Shown: positions 1 to 8,191 of the stretch, piece by piece
Numbering within the stretch: position 1 is the stretch's first letter
Layout: each line of letters begins with the position of its first letter
DNA from: Maccoyibacter intestinihominis
GTDB taxonomy: Bacteria; Bacillota; Clostridia; Lachnospirales; Lachnospiraceae
Direction: 5' to 3'
NCBI RefSeq assembly: GCF_040096355.1
Contig: NZ_JBBMEX010000004.1
Coordinates: forward strand, 124,001 to 188,000
DNA: 64,000 nucleotides
Program-made: the position numbers and the translations under genes
Notes under the pieces: generated by a model
What the model saw: the letters and a program-made list of their open reading frames with translations, nothing else
What the model was told of the DNA's origin: nothing
The model's database searches: none

Positions 1-660
1 ACTGTCACCCGCTACATAGATTGGAACATCACCAATAATGCGGATACCCCGCTCATTCGCATAATTTTTCAACTCACACCACTGCTCAAAGAAAAGATAC
101 TGTAACATTTTCCAAAAATCAATCTCATCTGCATAAGTATCCTTTGCCTTAGCAATTGCTTCTGCCTCTCGGAATTTCAGCGGACGTTCCCATTCAGACC
201 ACTGTGCTCCATTATGTGCTTCTTTCAATGCCATAAACAGTGCAAAATCATCTAACCAGTCTGCTTCTTTTTCACAGAACTGCCAATACTCCTGTGGCAC
301 ATTTTCAAAAAAACGCACCTTTGCTTTTCTCAATAAGTCATAACGGTTTTCATAAAGAAGCGCATAGTCCACGGTATCGTCTTTTACATTCCACTGATAG
401 GATCTGCACTCACTCTTTTTTAAGAGCTTCTTAGTACACAGAATATCTAAATCGATAAAGTAAGGGTTTCCGGCAAATCCGGAAGGTGACTGGTATGGAG
501 AATCTCCATAACTGGTCGGACAGATTGGAAGCATCTGCCAATAAGTCTGCCCCGCCTTTTCTAAAAAATCCACAAACTGCTTTGCCTGCTTTCCCATTGT
601 TCCAATCCCATATGGGGATGGAAGGGAGGACATATGCATTAATACACCACTACTTCTCAT
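1..660 (-). CDS. malQ: 4-alpha-glucanotransferase, N-terminal part (3' end outside window)
   Basis: Glycoside hydrolase family 77 amylomaltase, a cytoplasmic enzyme that transfers 4-alpha-glucan segments between maltodextrins so that imported oligosaccharides can be broken down. I translated 220 residues from an ATG at 660 preceded by GGAGGAGAAGG. The start (MRSSGVLMHMSSLPSPYGIG) and the stretch near the cut end (IIGDVPIYVAGDS) are typical of the family. The gene continues off the left edge, so the catalytic residues further in cannot be checked. Its ATG overlaps the TGA of the upstream lacI-type gene by four bases (ATGA), which indicates translational coupling and makes it the last visible gene of the maltose operon. 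Confidence 0.93.
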   Translation of the reverse strand, partial: MRSSGVLMHMSSLPSPYGIGTMGKQAKQFVDFLEKAGQTYWQMLPICPTSYGDSPYQSPSGFAGNPYFIDLDILCTKKLLKKSECRSYQWNVKDDTVDYALLYENRYDLLRKAKVRFFENVPQEYWQFCEKEADWLDDFALFMALKEAHNGAQWSEWERPLKFREAEAIAKAKDTYADEIDFWKMLQYLFFEQWCELKNYANERGIRIIGDVPIYVAGDS

Positions 661-1679
661 CCTTCTCCTCCGCTCGTTAGTTTTTTAACACTTTCACCTG
701 TGATCAGATCCACATTGACGGTCTCGTGGATACTGCCCGCCTGGAAATCAATAAAGTTGAACAATATCTCAACTCCCCGGATTGCTAACTCTCTTGCCGG
801 CTGTTTGATCGTTGTCAGCTTCGGATTGTAGTAATCTGCTAACTCAATCCCATCAAATCCGATGACCGAAATATCCTCCGGTACATTGAACCCTTTATCC
901 TTTAATGCCCGGATTGCTCCAATCGCAGTCACATCCGCCATTGCAAAGATTGCCGTAATATCCGGCGCTTTTTCTAACAACCGCACCATGGCACGATATG
1001 CACTGTCAAAAGAAAACCGGCAATTCTCATAATACTTCTCTTTGTCAAACTCCAGCCCATGCTTCTTAAAACTTTCAAGACAGCCTAAATACCGTTGCTG
1101 GCTCGTATGGGAAAGCGTGATATCACCGCCAAGAATCCCGATGTTTTTATGCTTATTCTCTAACAGGTAATCCATTGCCTGCTTCGCTGCTGCGATATCA
1201 TCTACCGATACACTCGAAAGATTCTCAAACGGAAGTTCTTTTCCACAGTTTGTGATCAGGACTCCCGGCACTTCGATCTGTTCATATTTTTCTTTAAAGT
1301 TCGACGGATTTCCCCCTAAAAACAGGATTCCCATCGGTTTTCGTTCTCTGCATAAGATCAGTGCCTGCTCTACCTCATTTTTATCCTCGTCCATGTAACA
1401 GACCTCTGCAGAGTACTTAGTCTCTTCTAACATTTTTTGTACTTCTTCCACGATATTGGCAAAAAGCATATTCGACGTACCTTTTACCAATACCGCAATA
1501 TTTTTACTCGTACTCTGCTTCAAATGTTTTGCATTATTGTTCGGTATAAAATTATAAGCCGCTACGATCTCACTGATCCTTTTTTTCGCTTCCGGACTGA
1601 CATCCCGTCTGTTATTGAGTACCCTCGATACCGTACTTACGGAATAGCCCGATTCTTTTGCAATATCTTTTATGGTCAA
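657..1679 (-). CDS. LacI/GalR-family repressor of the maltose operon
   Basis: DNA-binding repressor of 340 aa with the usual LacI layout: helix-turn-helix and hinge at residues 1-60 (TIKDIAKESGYSVSTVSRVL) and a periplasmic-binding-like sugar-sensing domain from about 60 to 335. The start appears to be TTG at 1679 with GGTGGGAAG upstream; no better ATG is in frame. It lies between malG (20 bp upstream) and malQ (4-bp overlap), so it probably controls this operon from within in response to maltose or a maltodextrin. Two palindromic half-sites of the AACGTT type near the operon promoter fit its class, although CcpA could bind the same kind of sequence. The inducer is inferred from context only. 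Confidence 0.9.
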   Translation of the reverse strand: MTIKDIAKESGYSVSTVSRVLNNRRDVSPEAKKRISEIVAAYNFIPNNNAKHLKQSTSKNIAVLVKGTSNMLFANIVEEVQKMLEETKYSAEVCYMDEDKNEVEQALILCRERKPMGILFLGGNPSNFKEKYEQIEVPGVLITNCGKELPFENLSSVSVDDIAAAKQAMDYLLENKHKNIGILGGDITLSHTSQQRYLGCLESFKKHGLEFDKEKYYENCRFSFDSAYRAMVRLLEKAPDITAIFAMADVTAIGAIRALKDKGFNVPEDISVIGFDGIELADYYNPKLTTIKQPARELAIRGVEILFNFIDFQAGSIHETVNVDLITGESVKKLTSGGEG

Positions 1680-1699
1680 TTTCTTCCCACCAATCTCTT

Positions 1700-2536
1700 T
1701 TATCCTTTTACAGCACCTGCTACTACACCTTCAATGATATATTTCTGGCATGCCATATAGAATATGACAATCGGAACAATGGAAAGTACCAGCATTGCCA
1801 TTAATGCTCCAAGGTCTTTATTACCATTGGTTCCCACAAGCATCTGTATTACAACAGGAATCGTCTTATATCTGGTACTGATCCCGATGACCAGATAAGG
1901 GAGCAGAAAGTCATTCCAGATCCACATTACATTTAAGATTGCAACGGTGATCGCCGTAGGTTTTAAAATCGGAAATACCACCCTGAAATACGTCTGCAGC
2001 GGATTGCATCCATCGATCATTGCCGCCTCTTCGATTTCAAGCGGAATGCTTTTTACAAATCCCGAAAACATAAATACGGATAGTCCTGCTCCAAATCCCA
2101 AATATAGGATACACATTCCAAGCGGATTTCTCAAGTGGAATTTATCTGCTAAGTCTACCATCGTAAACATTACCATCTGGAATGGAACCACCATGGAGAA
2201 TACAAACAGATAATAGAGCACGGATGTGGTCTTACCTTTTACTCTTGTCACATAGTAAGCTGTCATCGATGTAAAAAAGATGATCAGTACCACGGAAACG
2301 ATCGTTATGAAAAAGGACCATCCTGCCGCTTCGATCAGTCCTGTCTGCTCTAAACCGTTGGTATAGTTCGTCAGTCCTGCAAACAATTCACCCTTTGGCA
2401 GTTCAAACGGCTGTTTGCTGATGTAAAATTTTCCTTTAAAAGAATTCAGTACAATAAAGTACAGCGGATATAGGACAACAACGGTCAGTATACCTAAGAT
2501 CACATAGATGAAAATGTTCGCTTTTTTCTTTCCCAT
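1700..2536 (-). CDS. Carbohydrate ABC transporter permease, MalG type
   Basis: Inner-membrane subunit (278 aa, about six transmembrane segments) of a CUT1 sugar importer. The EAA loop that docks onto the ATPase is visible around residues 169-193 (EEAAMIDGCNPLQTYF). It starts at the ATG at 2536, which overlaps the stop codon of the malF-type gene by one base (TAATG). No ATPase gene is in the operon; CUT1 systems of Firmicutes commonly share one MsmK-type ATPase encoded elsewhere, so this is expected. The substrate is probably maltose or maltodextrin, inferred from the malQ neighbour. Confidence 0.92.
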   Translation of the reverse strand: MGKKKANIFIYVILGILTVVVLYPLYFIVLNSFKGKFYISKQPFELPKGELFAGLTNYTNGLEQTGLIEAAGWSFFITIVSVVLIIFFTSMTAYYVTRVKGKTTSVLYYLFVFSMVVPFQMVMFTMVDLADKFHLRNPLGMCILYLGFGAGLSVFMFSGFVKSIPLEIEEAAMIDGCNPLQTYFRVVFPILKPTAITVAILNVMWIWNDFLLPYLVIGISTRYKTIPVVIQMLVGTNGNKDLGALMAMLVLSIVPIVIFYMACQKYIIEGVVAGAVKG

Positions 2537-3378
2537 TACTGCTCTACCTCCTTCTTTCTGGTTGCATATAACTGGATCACGGAAATTGCCGTTACGATGA
2601 TAAAGAACAGTACTGCCTTCGCCTGACCGACACCTTCCTGACCGACCTTACCATAGAAAGTCTGATAAATATTTAACGCAAGCATTTCTGTCTTATGGAG
2701 CGGAGCACCTGCCGTTAACGATAAGTTCTGGTCAAATAATTTGAAACTATTTGACAGTGTCAGGAAAATACAGATCGTGATCGATGGCATGACCATCGGT
2801 ATCTTAACCTTAAAGAGCGTCTGCATATGAGTTGCTCCATCGATCTCTGCCGCCTCGATCAGCTCTGTCGGGATATTCTGAAGTCCTGCAATATAAATGA
2901 TCATCATATAGCCGATCAGCTGCCAGTTCATCAAAATGATCAATCCGACAAATCCATATTTAAACTGTGATACGATCGTTGTTCCGTATTTAAACAATAC
3001 GGCATTGATCATCTGCTGCCATGTATATCCAAGAACGATACCACCAATTAAGTTCGGAAGGAAGAACACCGTCCTGAAAAAGTTGGTACCTCTTAATTTT
3101 CTAGTTAATAACAATGCAATGCAAAATGCAAATACATTCACGGTAATTACGGAGATTACGGTAAACGCTGCCGTTACCCAAAATGAATAAGTAAAATCCT
3201 GTGAGGTCAATGCTGCCTTATAGTTCTCTAAGCCTACCCAGTGTGCGTTTCCCACTGTGGTAAACTTACAGAAAGAAAGATATACCCCTTCGATAAACGG
3301 GATAATAAATGCAAAAGCAAATGCTATCAGCGTCGGAACCACAAAGATTGGAAAATATCTTTTTAACGTCTTTTGCAT
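2536..3378 (-). CDS. Carbohydrate ABC transporter permease, MalF type
   Basis: Partner permease (280 aa) of the CUT1 importer. I chose the ATG at 3378 because AAGGAGTATATT lies directly upstream; the frame stays open for 16 further codons into the intercistronic hairpin, but those residues are not membrane-protein-like. Hydrophobic segments run through the whole protein and the ATPase-docking EAA loop is seen near residues 174-198 (IEAAEIDGATHMQTLFKVK). It is short compared with E. coli MalF, as usual in Gram-positives, and lacks the large periplasmic P2 loop. It is separated from the upstream binding-protein gene by a stable hairpin. Confidence 0.92.
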   Translation of the reverse strand: MQKTLKRYFPIFVVPTLIAFAFAFIIPFIEGVYLSFCKFTTVGNAHWVGLENYKAALTSQDFTYSFWVTAAFTVISVITVNVFAFCIALLLTRKLRGTNFFRTVFFLPNLIGGIVLGYTWQQMINAVLFKYGTTIVSQFKYGFVGLIILMNWQLIGYMMIIYIAGLQNIPTELIEAAEIDGATHMQTLFKVKIPMVMPSITICIFLTLSNSFKLFDQNLSLTAGAPLHKTEMLALNIYQTFYGKVGQEGVGQAKAVLFFIIVTAISVIQLYATRKKEVEQ

Positions 3379-3397
3379 AATATACTCCTTTTTTAAA

Positions 3398-3427
3398 ATT
3401 GCTCCGCAGCCAGGGCTGCGAAGCAAT
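3398..3427 (-). terminator. Intercistronic hairpin between binding protein and permease genes
   Basis: ATTGCTTCGCAGCC pairs with GGCTGCGGAGCAAT on the minus strand with one mismatch, followed by TTTTAAAAAA and the malF ribosome site. It looks like a leaky terminator or a 3' stabilising stem that keeps binding-protein mRNA in excess over permease mRNA, a common arrangement in sugar ABC operons. The role is inferred. Confidence 0.7.
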
Positions 3428-3455
3428 TAATGAAACCTGTTCCTGTCACGGATGA

Positions 3456-4817
3456 TTAGTTAGCGCCTTTCTCGGATGCCCACTCATCTACGACCTGTTT
3501 TTCCACTTTATCAAAACTCATGTTTCCATTTGCATACTCTAACAATGCTGCACCAAAATCATCTTTGAATGTCTGGCTTGGGAAGGTTGTGAAGTTCCAG
3601 GATACGCTGGTCTTTCCGCTTTCCATCCATTTGTACATTTCAACTGCAAGCGGGTCAGAGGATCTCTCGTCTTCGCCAAAAGTTGTAAATGGAGCTGCAT
3701 TTCCAAGTCCGCCGTCATCTGTGGATTTGTACATATATGCTTTTCCTTCAGAATCTGTTGTCAGCCATGTTAAGAAGTCTTTTGTTGCCTGAATGTCTTC
3801 TTTGGATGCCTGGCTGTTGATGCACCAGAAGTTCTCTGTACCTGTACATAAGCCTTCGTTTTCATCATCTACACCAAAGTAGATCGGCATAAATTTGATG
3901 TCTTCTGCTTTTACGGTATTTCCATCAACTTCTGAGATCTGGCTCCATGCCCAGTTACCATTCTGTACCATTGCACACTGTCCTAATGCAAACTCTGCCA
4001 TAGAAGTAGCAACGTCAACAGAACCTAACAGACCTTTTTCAGATACGGAATTGTCCATGTACAGATCTAAAATGTTCTTGTAGTTCTCTGCATATTTGAA
4101 CTCGATCTTATCCATATCGGATACTTTGTTATCTTTGTATTCATAGTAAATCGGAAGGTTTGCAAGATGTGTCTGCCATCTCCAGTCCTCACCCGGTTTT
4201 AAAGAGGTAGAAGCAAATACGCCATCGATTCCTAAATCTTTCTTCTTAGCGGTCATATCTTCTACTACTTCTTTTAATTTGTCATAGCTGTTAATTTCAT
4301 CCATGCTCTTTACAACAGCGCCGTCCAGTGCAAAATATTTTTCCATGATCGCATTGTTGTAAATGATACCATAGGTCTCTACTGTGTAAGGGATACCATA
4401 TGCTTTTCCGTCCTCACCCTTTACTGCTAATGACTGGTCTGTCAGATTCTTGTATAAATCTGTATCGGTCAGATCCAGACAATAGTCTTTCCAGGATTCA
4501 TAACCAATCGGTCCGTTGATCTGGAATAAGGTAGGAGCATTGCTTCCTGCAATCTCGGATTTCAATGTTGTCTCATACTGGTTACTTGCTGCTGTTACAA
4601 CTTTTACTTCCACCCCGGTCTTTTTTGTGTAAGCCTTTGCGATCTTCTGCCACTGTTTATCTACTTCCGGTTTGAAGTTTAAGTAATAAACAGAACCCTT
4701 GGAATCGTCTTTCTTTGCTTCATCTTTCGATGAATCCTTGCCAGAACTTCCACATCCGGCGAACATTGCTGCTGCCATGGAAAGAACTAACATCAATGAC
4801 ACCACTTTTTTCTTCAT
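3456..4817 (-). CDS. Extracellular sugar-binding lipoprotein of the maltose-type ABC importer
   Basis: First gene of the operon, 453 aa. It has a lipoprotein signal peptide ending in a lipobox (AAAMFAGC, Cys22 predicted to be lipidated) followed by a short Ser/Lys/Asp linker, then a family 1 extracellular solute-binding fold. The mature protein should be anchored on the outer face of the membrane and deliver maltodextrins to the MalF/MalG-type permeases. TAGGAGGATGTAAA precedes the ATG at 4817. Substrate assignment rests on malQ and the AACGTT operators, not on binding residues. Confidence 0.92.
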   Translation of the reverse strand: MKKKVVSLMLVLSMAAAMFAGCGSSGKDSSKDEAKKDDSKGSVYYLNFKPEVDKQWQKIAKAYTKKTGVEVKVVTAASNQYETTLKSEIAGSNAPTLFQINGPIGYESWKDYCLDLTDTDLYKNLTDQSLAVKGEDGKAYGIPYTVETYGIIYNNAIMEKYFALDGAVVKSMDEINSYDKLKEVVEDMTAKKKDLGIDGVFASTSLKPGEDWRWQTHLANLPIYYEYKDNKVSDMDKIEFKYAENYKNILDLYMDNSVSEKGLLGSVDVATSMAEFALGQCAMVQNGNWAWSQISEVDGNTVKAEDIKFMPIYFGVDDENEGLCTGTENFWCINSQASKEDIQATKDFLTWLTTDSEGKAYMYKSTDDGGLGNAAPFTTFGEDERSSDPLAVEMYKWMESGKTSVSWNFTTFPSQTFKDDFGAALLEYANGNMSFDKVEKQVVDEWASEKGAN

Positions 4818-4851
4818 TTTACATCCTCCTATTATAATAAAAATAACCTCC

Positions 4852-4889
4852 GAAACGTTTCCGACAACATTTTCGGTAACGTTTTCATG
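4852..4889 (-). promoter_or_regulatory. Tandem LacI-family/CRE-like operators of the maltose operon
   Basis: Two AACGTT-centred palindromes lie between the promoter and the first gene: GAAACGTTTC at 4852-4861 and a weaker one, GGTAACGTTTTC, at 4875-4886. Both sit downstream of the -10 box, where a bound repressor would block initiation or elongation. Such sites suit the LacI-type regulator encoded in the operon, and also CcpA; the sequence does not separate the two. Confidence 0.75.
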
Positions 4890-4899
4890 TGATAGTTAA

Positions 4900-4928
4900 A
4901 GTATAGACTCTTTTTTTTGATTATGCAA
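4900..4928 (-). promoter_or_regulatory. Sigma-A promoter of the maltose operon
   Basis: On the minus strand, TTGCAT (4923-4928) is followed after 17 bp by TATACT (4900-4905), about 80 bp upstream of the binding-protein start codon. Spacing and hexamers fit a vegetative promoter, and the two operator palindromes begin just downstream. Confidence 0.75.
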
Positions 4929-5065
4929 TATGTTTTTTGCATTTTTGCTAAAATGGATATATTTTCCCTTGCTCTTTTATGCGTTTTGCACAAATGCCAT
5001 CCCTTTTTTTCTTCTCTTGTTTTATTCTATCTAAAATGTTAAAATTTATACCGAGGTTAAAAATT

Positions 5066-6328
5066 ATGAACGACGTTATCAAACATAAGATAAAACACAA
5101 TACGCAGCGCTTTATTACTTCCATGAAATGGATTGTCTTTTCGATCTTATCGGGTCTTATCATCGGCAGTATCGGCTCTGCTTTTTACGGCTGTATCAAA
5201 ATGGTCACGGAATTGCGTATGGAACATCTGTGGCTGCTCTATCTTCTGCCACTTGGCGGAATTGTCATTGTCGGTCTGTACCGGCTGTTAAAAGATGAGA
5301 ATGACACCGGAACTAATCTGGTCCTCTCTGCTATCCACTCGAATGAAGAGATTCCGCTTCGCATGGCACCTTTGATCTTTATTTCTACAGTGATCACCCA
5401 TTTATCCGGAGGTTCTGCAGGACGTGAAGGAGCTGCTTTACAGATCGGAGGCAGTATCGGCGGTGCGCTTGGGAGACTTTTCCGTTTTAATGAAAAAGAT
5501 AAACACATTATGATCATGTGCGGTATGTCTGCAGCTTTTACCGCTCTGTTTGGAACACCAATGGCTGCGGCTGTTTTTTCTATTGAAGTGGTCAGTGTCG
5601 GCATTATGCACTACTCTGCTCTGGTCCCATGTGTGATCTCTGCCTTAGTCGCAAAGGGAACTGCTTCTTATTTTGGCATTGAAGCCGAGACTTTTCTTTT
5701 AGAGCATCTGCCTGCCTTTTCTTTAAAAAATGCCGTGTTGACAGCTCTGCTTGCAATCCTTGGAGCCTTGGTCAGCATCCTGTTTTGTATCGTGCTGCAC
5801 CAGACAGACCATTTATATAAGAAATTCTTTCCGAACCGGTATGTGCGGATCGTGACCGGCGGCTGTATTGTCATCGCACTGACACTGCTCTGTGGCAACA
5901 GGGATTACAACGGTTCCGGCGTGGCGATCATTGAACACTGCATGAATGGAGAAGCTGTCGTGCCCTGGGCTTTTTTATTAAAAATCATCTTTACCGCGGC
6001 AACTCTTGGTGCCGGCTATAAAGGCGGTGAAATTGTGCCATCATTTTTTATCGGTGCAACGTTTGGATACACCTTTGGCAATCTGATCGGTTTTTCGCCT
6101 TCGTTATGCACGGCGGTCGGGATGCTTTCGGTATTCTGCGGTGTCACGAACTGCCCGATCACCTCATTACTGATCAGTTTTGAACTGTTTGGTTATGCAG
6201 GAATGCCGTTTTTCCTGCTTTCCACTGCATTAAGCTATATGCTCTCCGGCTATTACGGTCTGTATTTAAGCCAGAAGATCATTTATTCGAAATATAAAAC
6301 GGAGTATATTAACAGAAAGACACATTAG
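5066..6328 (+). CDS. CLC-family anion/proton antiporter, possibly a fluoride-type (CLC-F)
   Basis: Integral membrane CLC protein of about 420 aa. I placed the start at the ATG at 5066, after CCGAGGTTAAAAATT, rather than at the earlier in-frame ATG at 4979, which would add a poorly placed extension. The conserved segment SGGSAGREGAALQIGG (gating Glu near residue 121) and the late motif KGGEIVPSFFIGATFG are clear. The proline of the usual GREGP chloride-transporter motif is Ala, and no GSGIP motif is seen; both are features described for the fluoride-exporting CLC-F clade. Chloride or fluoride is therefore possible. No fluoride riboswitch could be recognised upstream. It stands alone, divergent from the maltose operon. 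Confidence 0.85.
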   Translation: MNDVIKHKIKHNTQRFITSMKWIVFSILSGLIIGSIGSAFYGCIKMVTELRMEHLWLLYLLPLGGIVIVGLYRLLKDENDTGTNLVLSAIHSNEEIPLRMAPLIFISTVITHLSGGSAGREGAALQIGGSIGGALGRLFRFNEKDKHIMIMCGMSAAFTALFGTPMAAAVFSIEVVSVGIMHYSALVPCVISALVAKGTASYFGIEAETFLLEHLPAFSLKNAVLTALLAILGALVSILFCIVLHQTDHLYKKFFPNRYVRIVTGGCIVIALTLLCGNRDYNGSGVAIIEHCMNGEAVVPWAFLLKIIFTAATLGAGYKGGEIVPSFFIGATFGYTFGNLIGFSPSLCTAVGMLSVFCGVTNCPITSLLISFELFGYAGMPFFLLSTALSYMLSGYYGLYLSQKIIYSKYKTEYINRKTH

Positions 6329-6370
6329 AAATCTATGAAAATAATTTATATTACAGAAAGGAGACCTCCC

Positions 6371-6709
6371 ATGTCTACATTACCAAAAGACCCTGTCATG
6401 CTTTTAAGTTTCACCAATATGAAACTTCGCGATGAATGCCCAGACCTCACTGTTTTTTGCGAAAGATATGAAATTTCCTGCAAAGAACTATGTGAGCGTC
6501 TTGCAGGAATTGATTATCACTATCAGGAACAGAGTAACCAGTTTTGTAAAATTATATATGTCTTTTTGACTATCTTTTTATATCTTCTTAAATGTCCGCA
6601 AAGCCTTATTTTATCGGCTCTACGGGCATTTTGCTTTTGTGGTAAACCTCACATATCTAGGTCTATCTTCCTATATTTTCTCTATCAAACGTGGTTAAAA
6701 TCGTGGTAA
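6371..6709 (+). CDS. DUF4250-domain protein with an element-derived C-terminus
   Basis: Small conserved clostridial protein of unknown function. The start is the ATG at 6371, preceded by AAAGGAGACC. Residues 1-58 (MSTLPKDPVMLLSFTNMKLR ... QSNQF) form the whole DUF4250 domain, which normally stops within a residue or two of the NQF motif. Here the frame runs on for about 54 hydrophobic, Cys-rich residues that belong to the left end of the mobile element. The insertion therefore kept the domain but replaced its stop codon. At the other end of the element, TTTTAA at 12105-12110 would restore an NQF-stop ending in the empty site. Confidence 0.75.
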   Translation: MSTLPKDPVMLLSFTNMKLRDECPDLTVFCERYEISCKELCERLAGIDYHYQEQSNQFCKIIYVFLTIFLYLLKCPQSLILSALRAFCFCGKPHISRSIFLYFLYQTWLKSW

Positions 6710-6712
6710 ATA
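6691..6712. repeat. Arm-type integrase site repeats, left end
   Basis: GTGGTTAAAATCGTGGTAAA contains two GTGGTWAAA units; a third unit, TTGTGGTAAACC, lies about 50 bp to the left (6638-6648). The same doublet is found at the right end of the element in the same orientation. They resemble the DR2 arm sites bound by the N-terminal domain of Tn916 Int. Confidence 0.65.
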
Positions 6713-6715
6713 CTT

Positions 6716-7909
6716 TTATGCGATTAGACGCTGAACCTCTGATTTTGCGGTATCTATGGACGCATGAGCATACCAGTTCATTGTGATACTGATGTTTGAA
6801 TGCCCCATGATATACTGTAAATCTTTTGGGTTCATGTTCTTGCTTGCCAGCCTTGTGCAGAATGTATGGCGTAGCGTATGCGGTGTGATATGTGGCAAGG
6901 GATTGTCCTTGTGGTGCTTGTTGTATTTCTTTATCATACGGACAAATAAGGCGTTGTAATCAATCGCAACTTTGGGCTTGCCTTTATGATTGACAAATAG
7001 GAAATTGCTCCGTCCGTCTATCACAAATGGTTCTGCCTTTGGGTGTTTCTTCATAACCCGTTGAAATGCCTGTATTGTTTCTCTGCTTAATGGCACTTGC
7101 CTTATTCCGCTCTTTGTTTTAGGCGTTTCAATATAATAGCCCTGTTCCTTGCTCTTTAGTAACTGGTGGTCGATAATCACAACTTCATTCTTAAAATCAA
7201 TATCGGCTACTGTCAGTCCGCACAGTTCCGAGATACGAAGTCCTGTCTTTAACAGTATCAGCACATCATCATAATACTTGTGATACACATTGTCCGTCTT
7301 GATGAATGAGAGTAAGGCTTGTTCCTGTTCCTCTGTCAATGCGACTTTCTCTTTGGTATCATTTTCTAGGACTTCACTTAACTTGAAATCAAAAGGGTTT
7401 TTCCTTACACAATCGTCTTGTATGGCGATATAGAATGACGCTTTTAACGAGCGTTTATGGTTGTTAATGGTGTTATAGGAAAAGCCTTTGTCTTTCATGC
7501 GTAACGCCCATTCCTTAGCGTCAGAGGGTTTTATCGTATCAATGCTCCTAGCACCTAACTTATCCTCTTTCAATAACCGCATGAGTTGTTCCCGTTGTTT
7601 CATTGTGCTTTTCTTCACATTTGCCCTTTGTGCGTTCTGTTTGGCATAGAGTTGACAAAGTGTCATTTTCTTGCCTGTGCTGTCGATACCGTCCTCAATA
7701 TCCCGTCTTATCTGCTGTTCCAGTTCACGAAGTGAGAGTTTTTCCCGTTTTCCCTTTGGTGTCGGGTCTGTGGGTGTCAATCTCCAAGCATACACATATT
7801 TTGTGTTTCCAAATGCGTCCACATATTTATATAAGTATTTTCCGTCTGTTCGTTGGCTCTCTCCAGTATGCAGGATACGTCCTTTGTTATCCCGTCTTTT
7901 TTCTTTCAT
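6716..7909 (-). CDS. int: Tn916-family tyrosine integrase
   Basis: Site-specific recombinase of 397 aa that would excise and integrate the element. The first ~70 residues are the arm-binding domain of the Tn916 family (EKRRDNKGRILHTGESQR), followed by a SAM-like core-binding domain (about 80-180) and the catalytic domain. Catalytic residues are intact: Arg225 in TGLRISEL, His344 and Arg347 in HTLRHTF, His370 in MGHSN, and the nucleophile Tyr380 in NWYAHA. The start ATG at 7909 is preceded by AAAGGAGCAGACACC, and this ribosome site is part of a small hairpin. Xis lies 78 bp upstream. It should be functional. Confidence 0.96.
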   Translation of the reverse strand: MKEKRRDNKGRILHTGESQRTDGKYLYKYVDAFGNTKYVYAWRLTPTDPTPKGKREKLSLRELEQQIRRDIEDGIDSTGKKMTLCQLYAKQNAQRANVKKSTMKQREQLMRLLKEDKLGARSIDTIKPSDAKEWALRMKDKGFSYNTINNHKRSLKASFYIAIQDDCVRKNPFDFKLSEVLENDTKEKVALTEEQEQALLSFIKTDNVYHKYYDDVLILLKTGLRISELCGLTVADIDFKNEVVIIDHQLLKSKEQGYYIETPKTKSGIRQVPLSRETIQAFQRVMKKHPKAEPFVIDGRSNFLFVNHKGKPKVAIDYNALFVRMIKKYNKHHKDNPLPHITPHTLRHTFCTRLASKNMNPKDLQYIMGHSNISITMNWYAHASIDTAKSEVQRLIA

Positions 7910-7920
7910 GGTGTCTGCTC

Positions 7921-7937
7921 CTTTCCTTGTTGGAAAG
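7921..7937 (-). promoter_or_regulatory. Hairpin masking the int ribosome binding site
   Basis: On the minus strand CTTTCC-AACAA-GGAAAG forms a 6-bp stem whose right arm contains the AAAGGAG ribosome site of int. It could limit integrase translation on the long xis-int transcript. This is read from sequence alone. Confidence 0.45.
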
Positions 7938-7987
7938 AACCTTGATATGACTTGTGTTCATCATAACACATACAAGGCTCATTTGCA

Positions 7988-8191
7988 TTAGATTGCGTCC
8001 AATTTATCAATAACCTGTTCAAACTGTCGGCGTTTAATCTGTATGCGGTTGCCATTCATAATGAGCCAGCCAGCGTCCTTGTTTTCCTCTGCCAATCGTC
8101 TTAACTTGTTTTCTCCGATACGGAAATACTTTGACGCTTCTTCAATGGTAAGGGTGTATTTTTCCCATACGGGAATATCGTTGTTATTCAT
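7988..8191 (-). CDS. xis: Excisionase (Tn916 Xis-like)
   Basis: Small winged-helix DNA-binding protein of 67 aa that directs the integrase toward excision. The order EKYTLTIEEASKYFRIGENK followed by a basic C-terminal half (RIQIKRRQFEQVIDKL) matches Tn916 Xis. Its ATG at 8191 overlaps the TGA of the mobT-like gene by one base, so the two are translationally coupled, and int follows 78 bp downstream. The order mob-xis-int is that of the Tn916 recombination end. Confidence 0.93.
   Translation of the reverse strand: MNNNDIPVWEKYTLTIEEASKYFRIGENKLRRLAEENKDAGWLIMNGNRIQIKRRQFEQVIDKLDAI

Noticed and set aside
4930..5066. Fluoride riboswitch upstream of the CLC gene
   Set aside because: I could not find the conserved stems and loop sequences of the crcB motif in this 136-bp leader; an Infernal search would decide.
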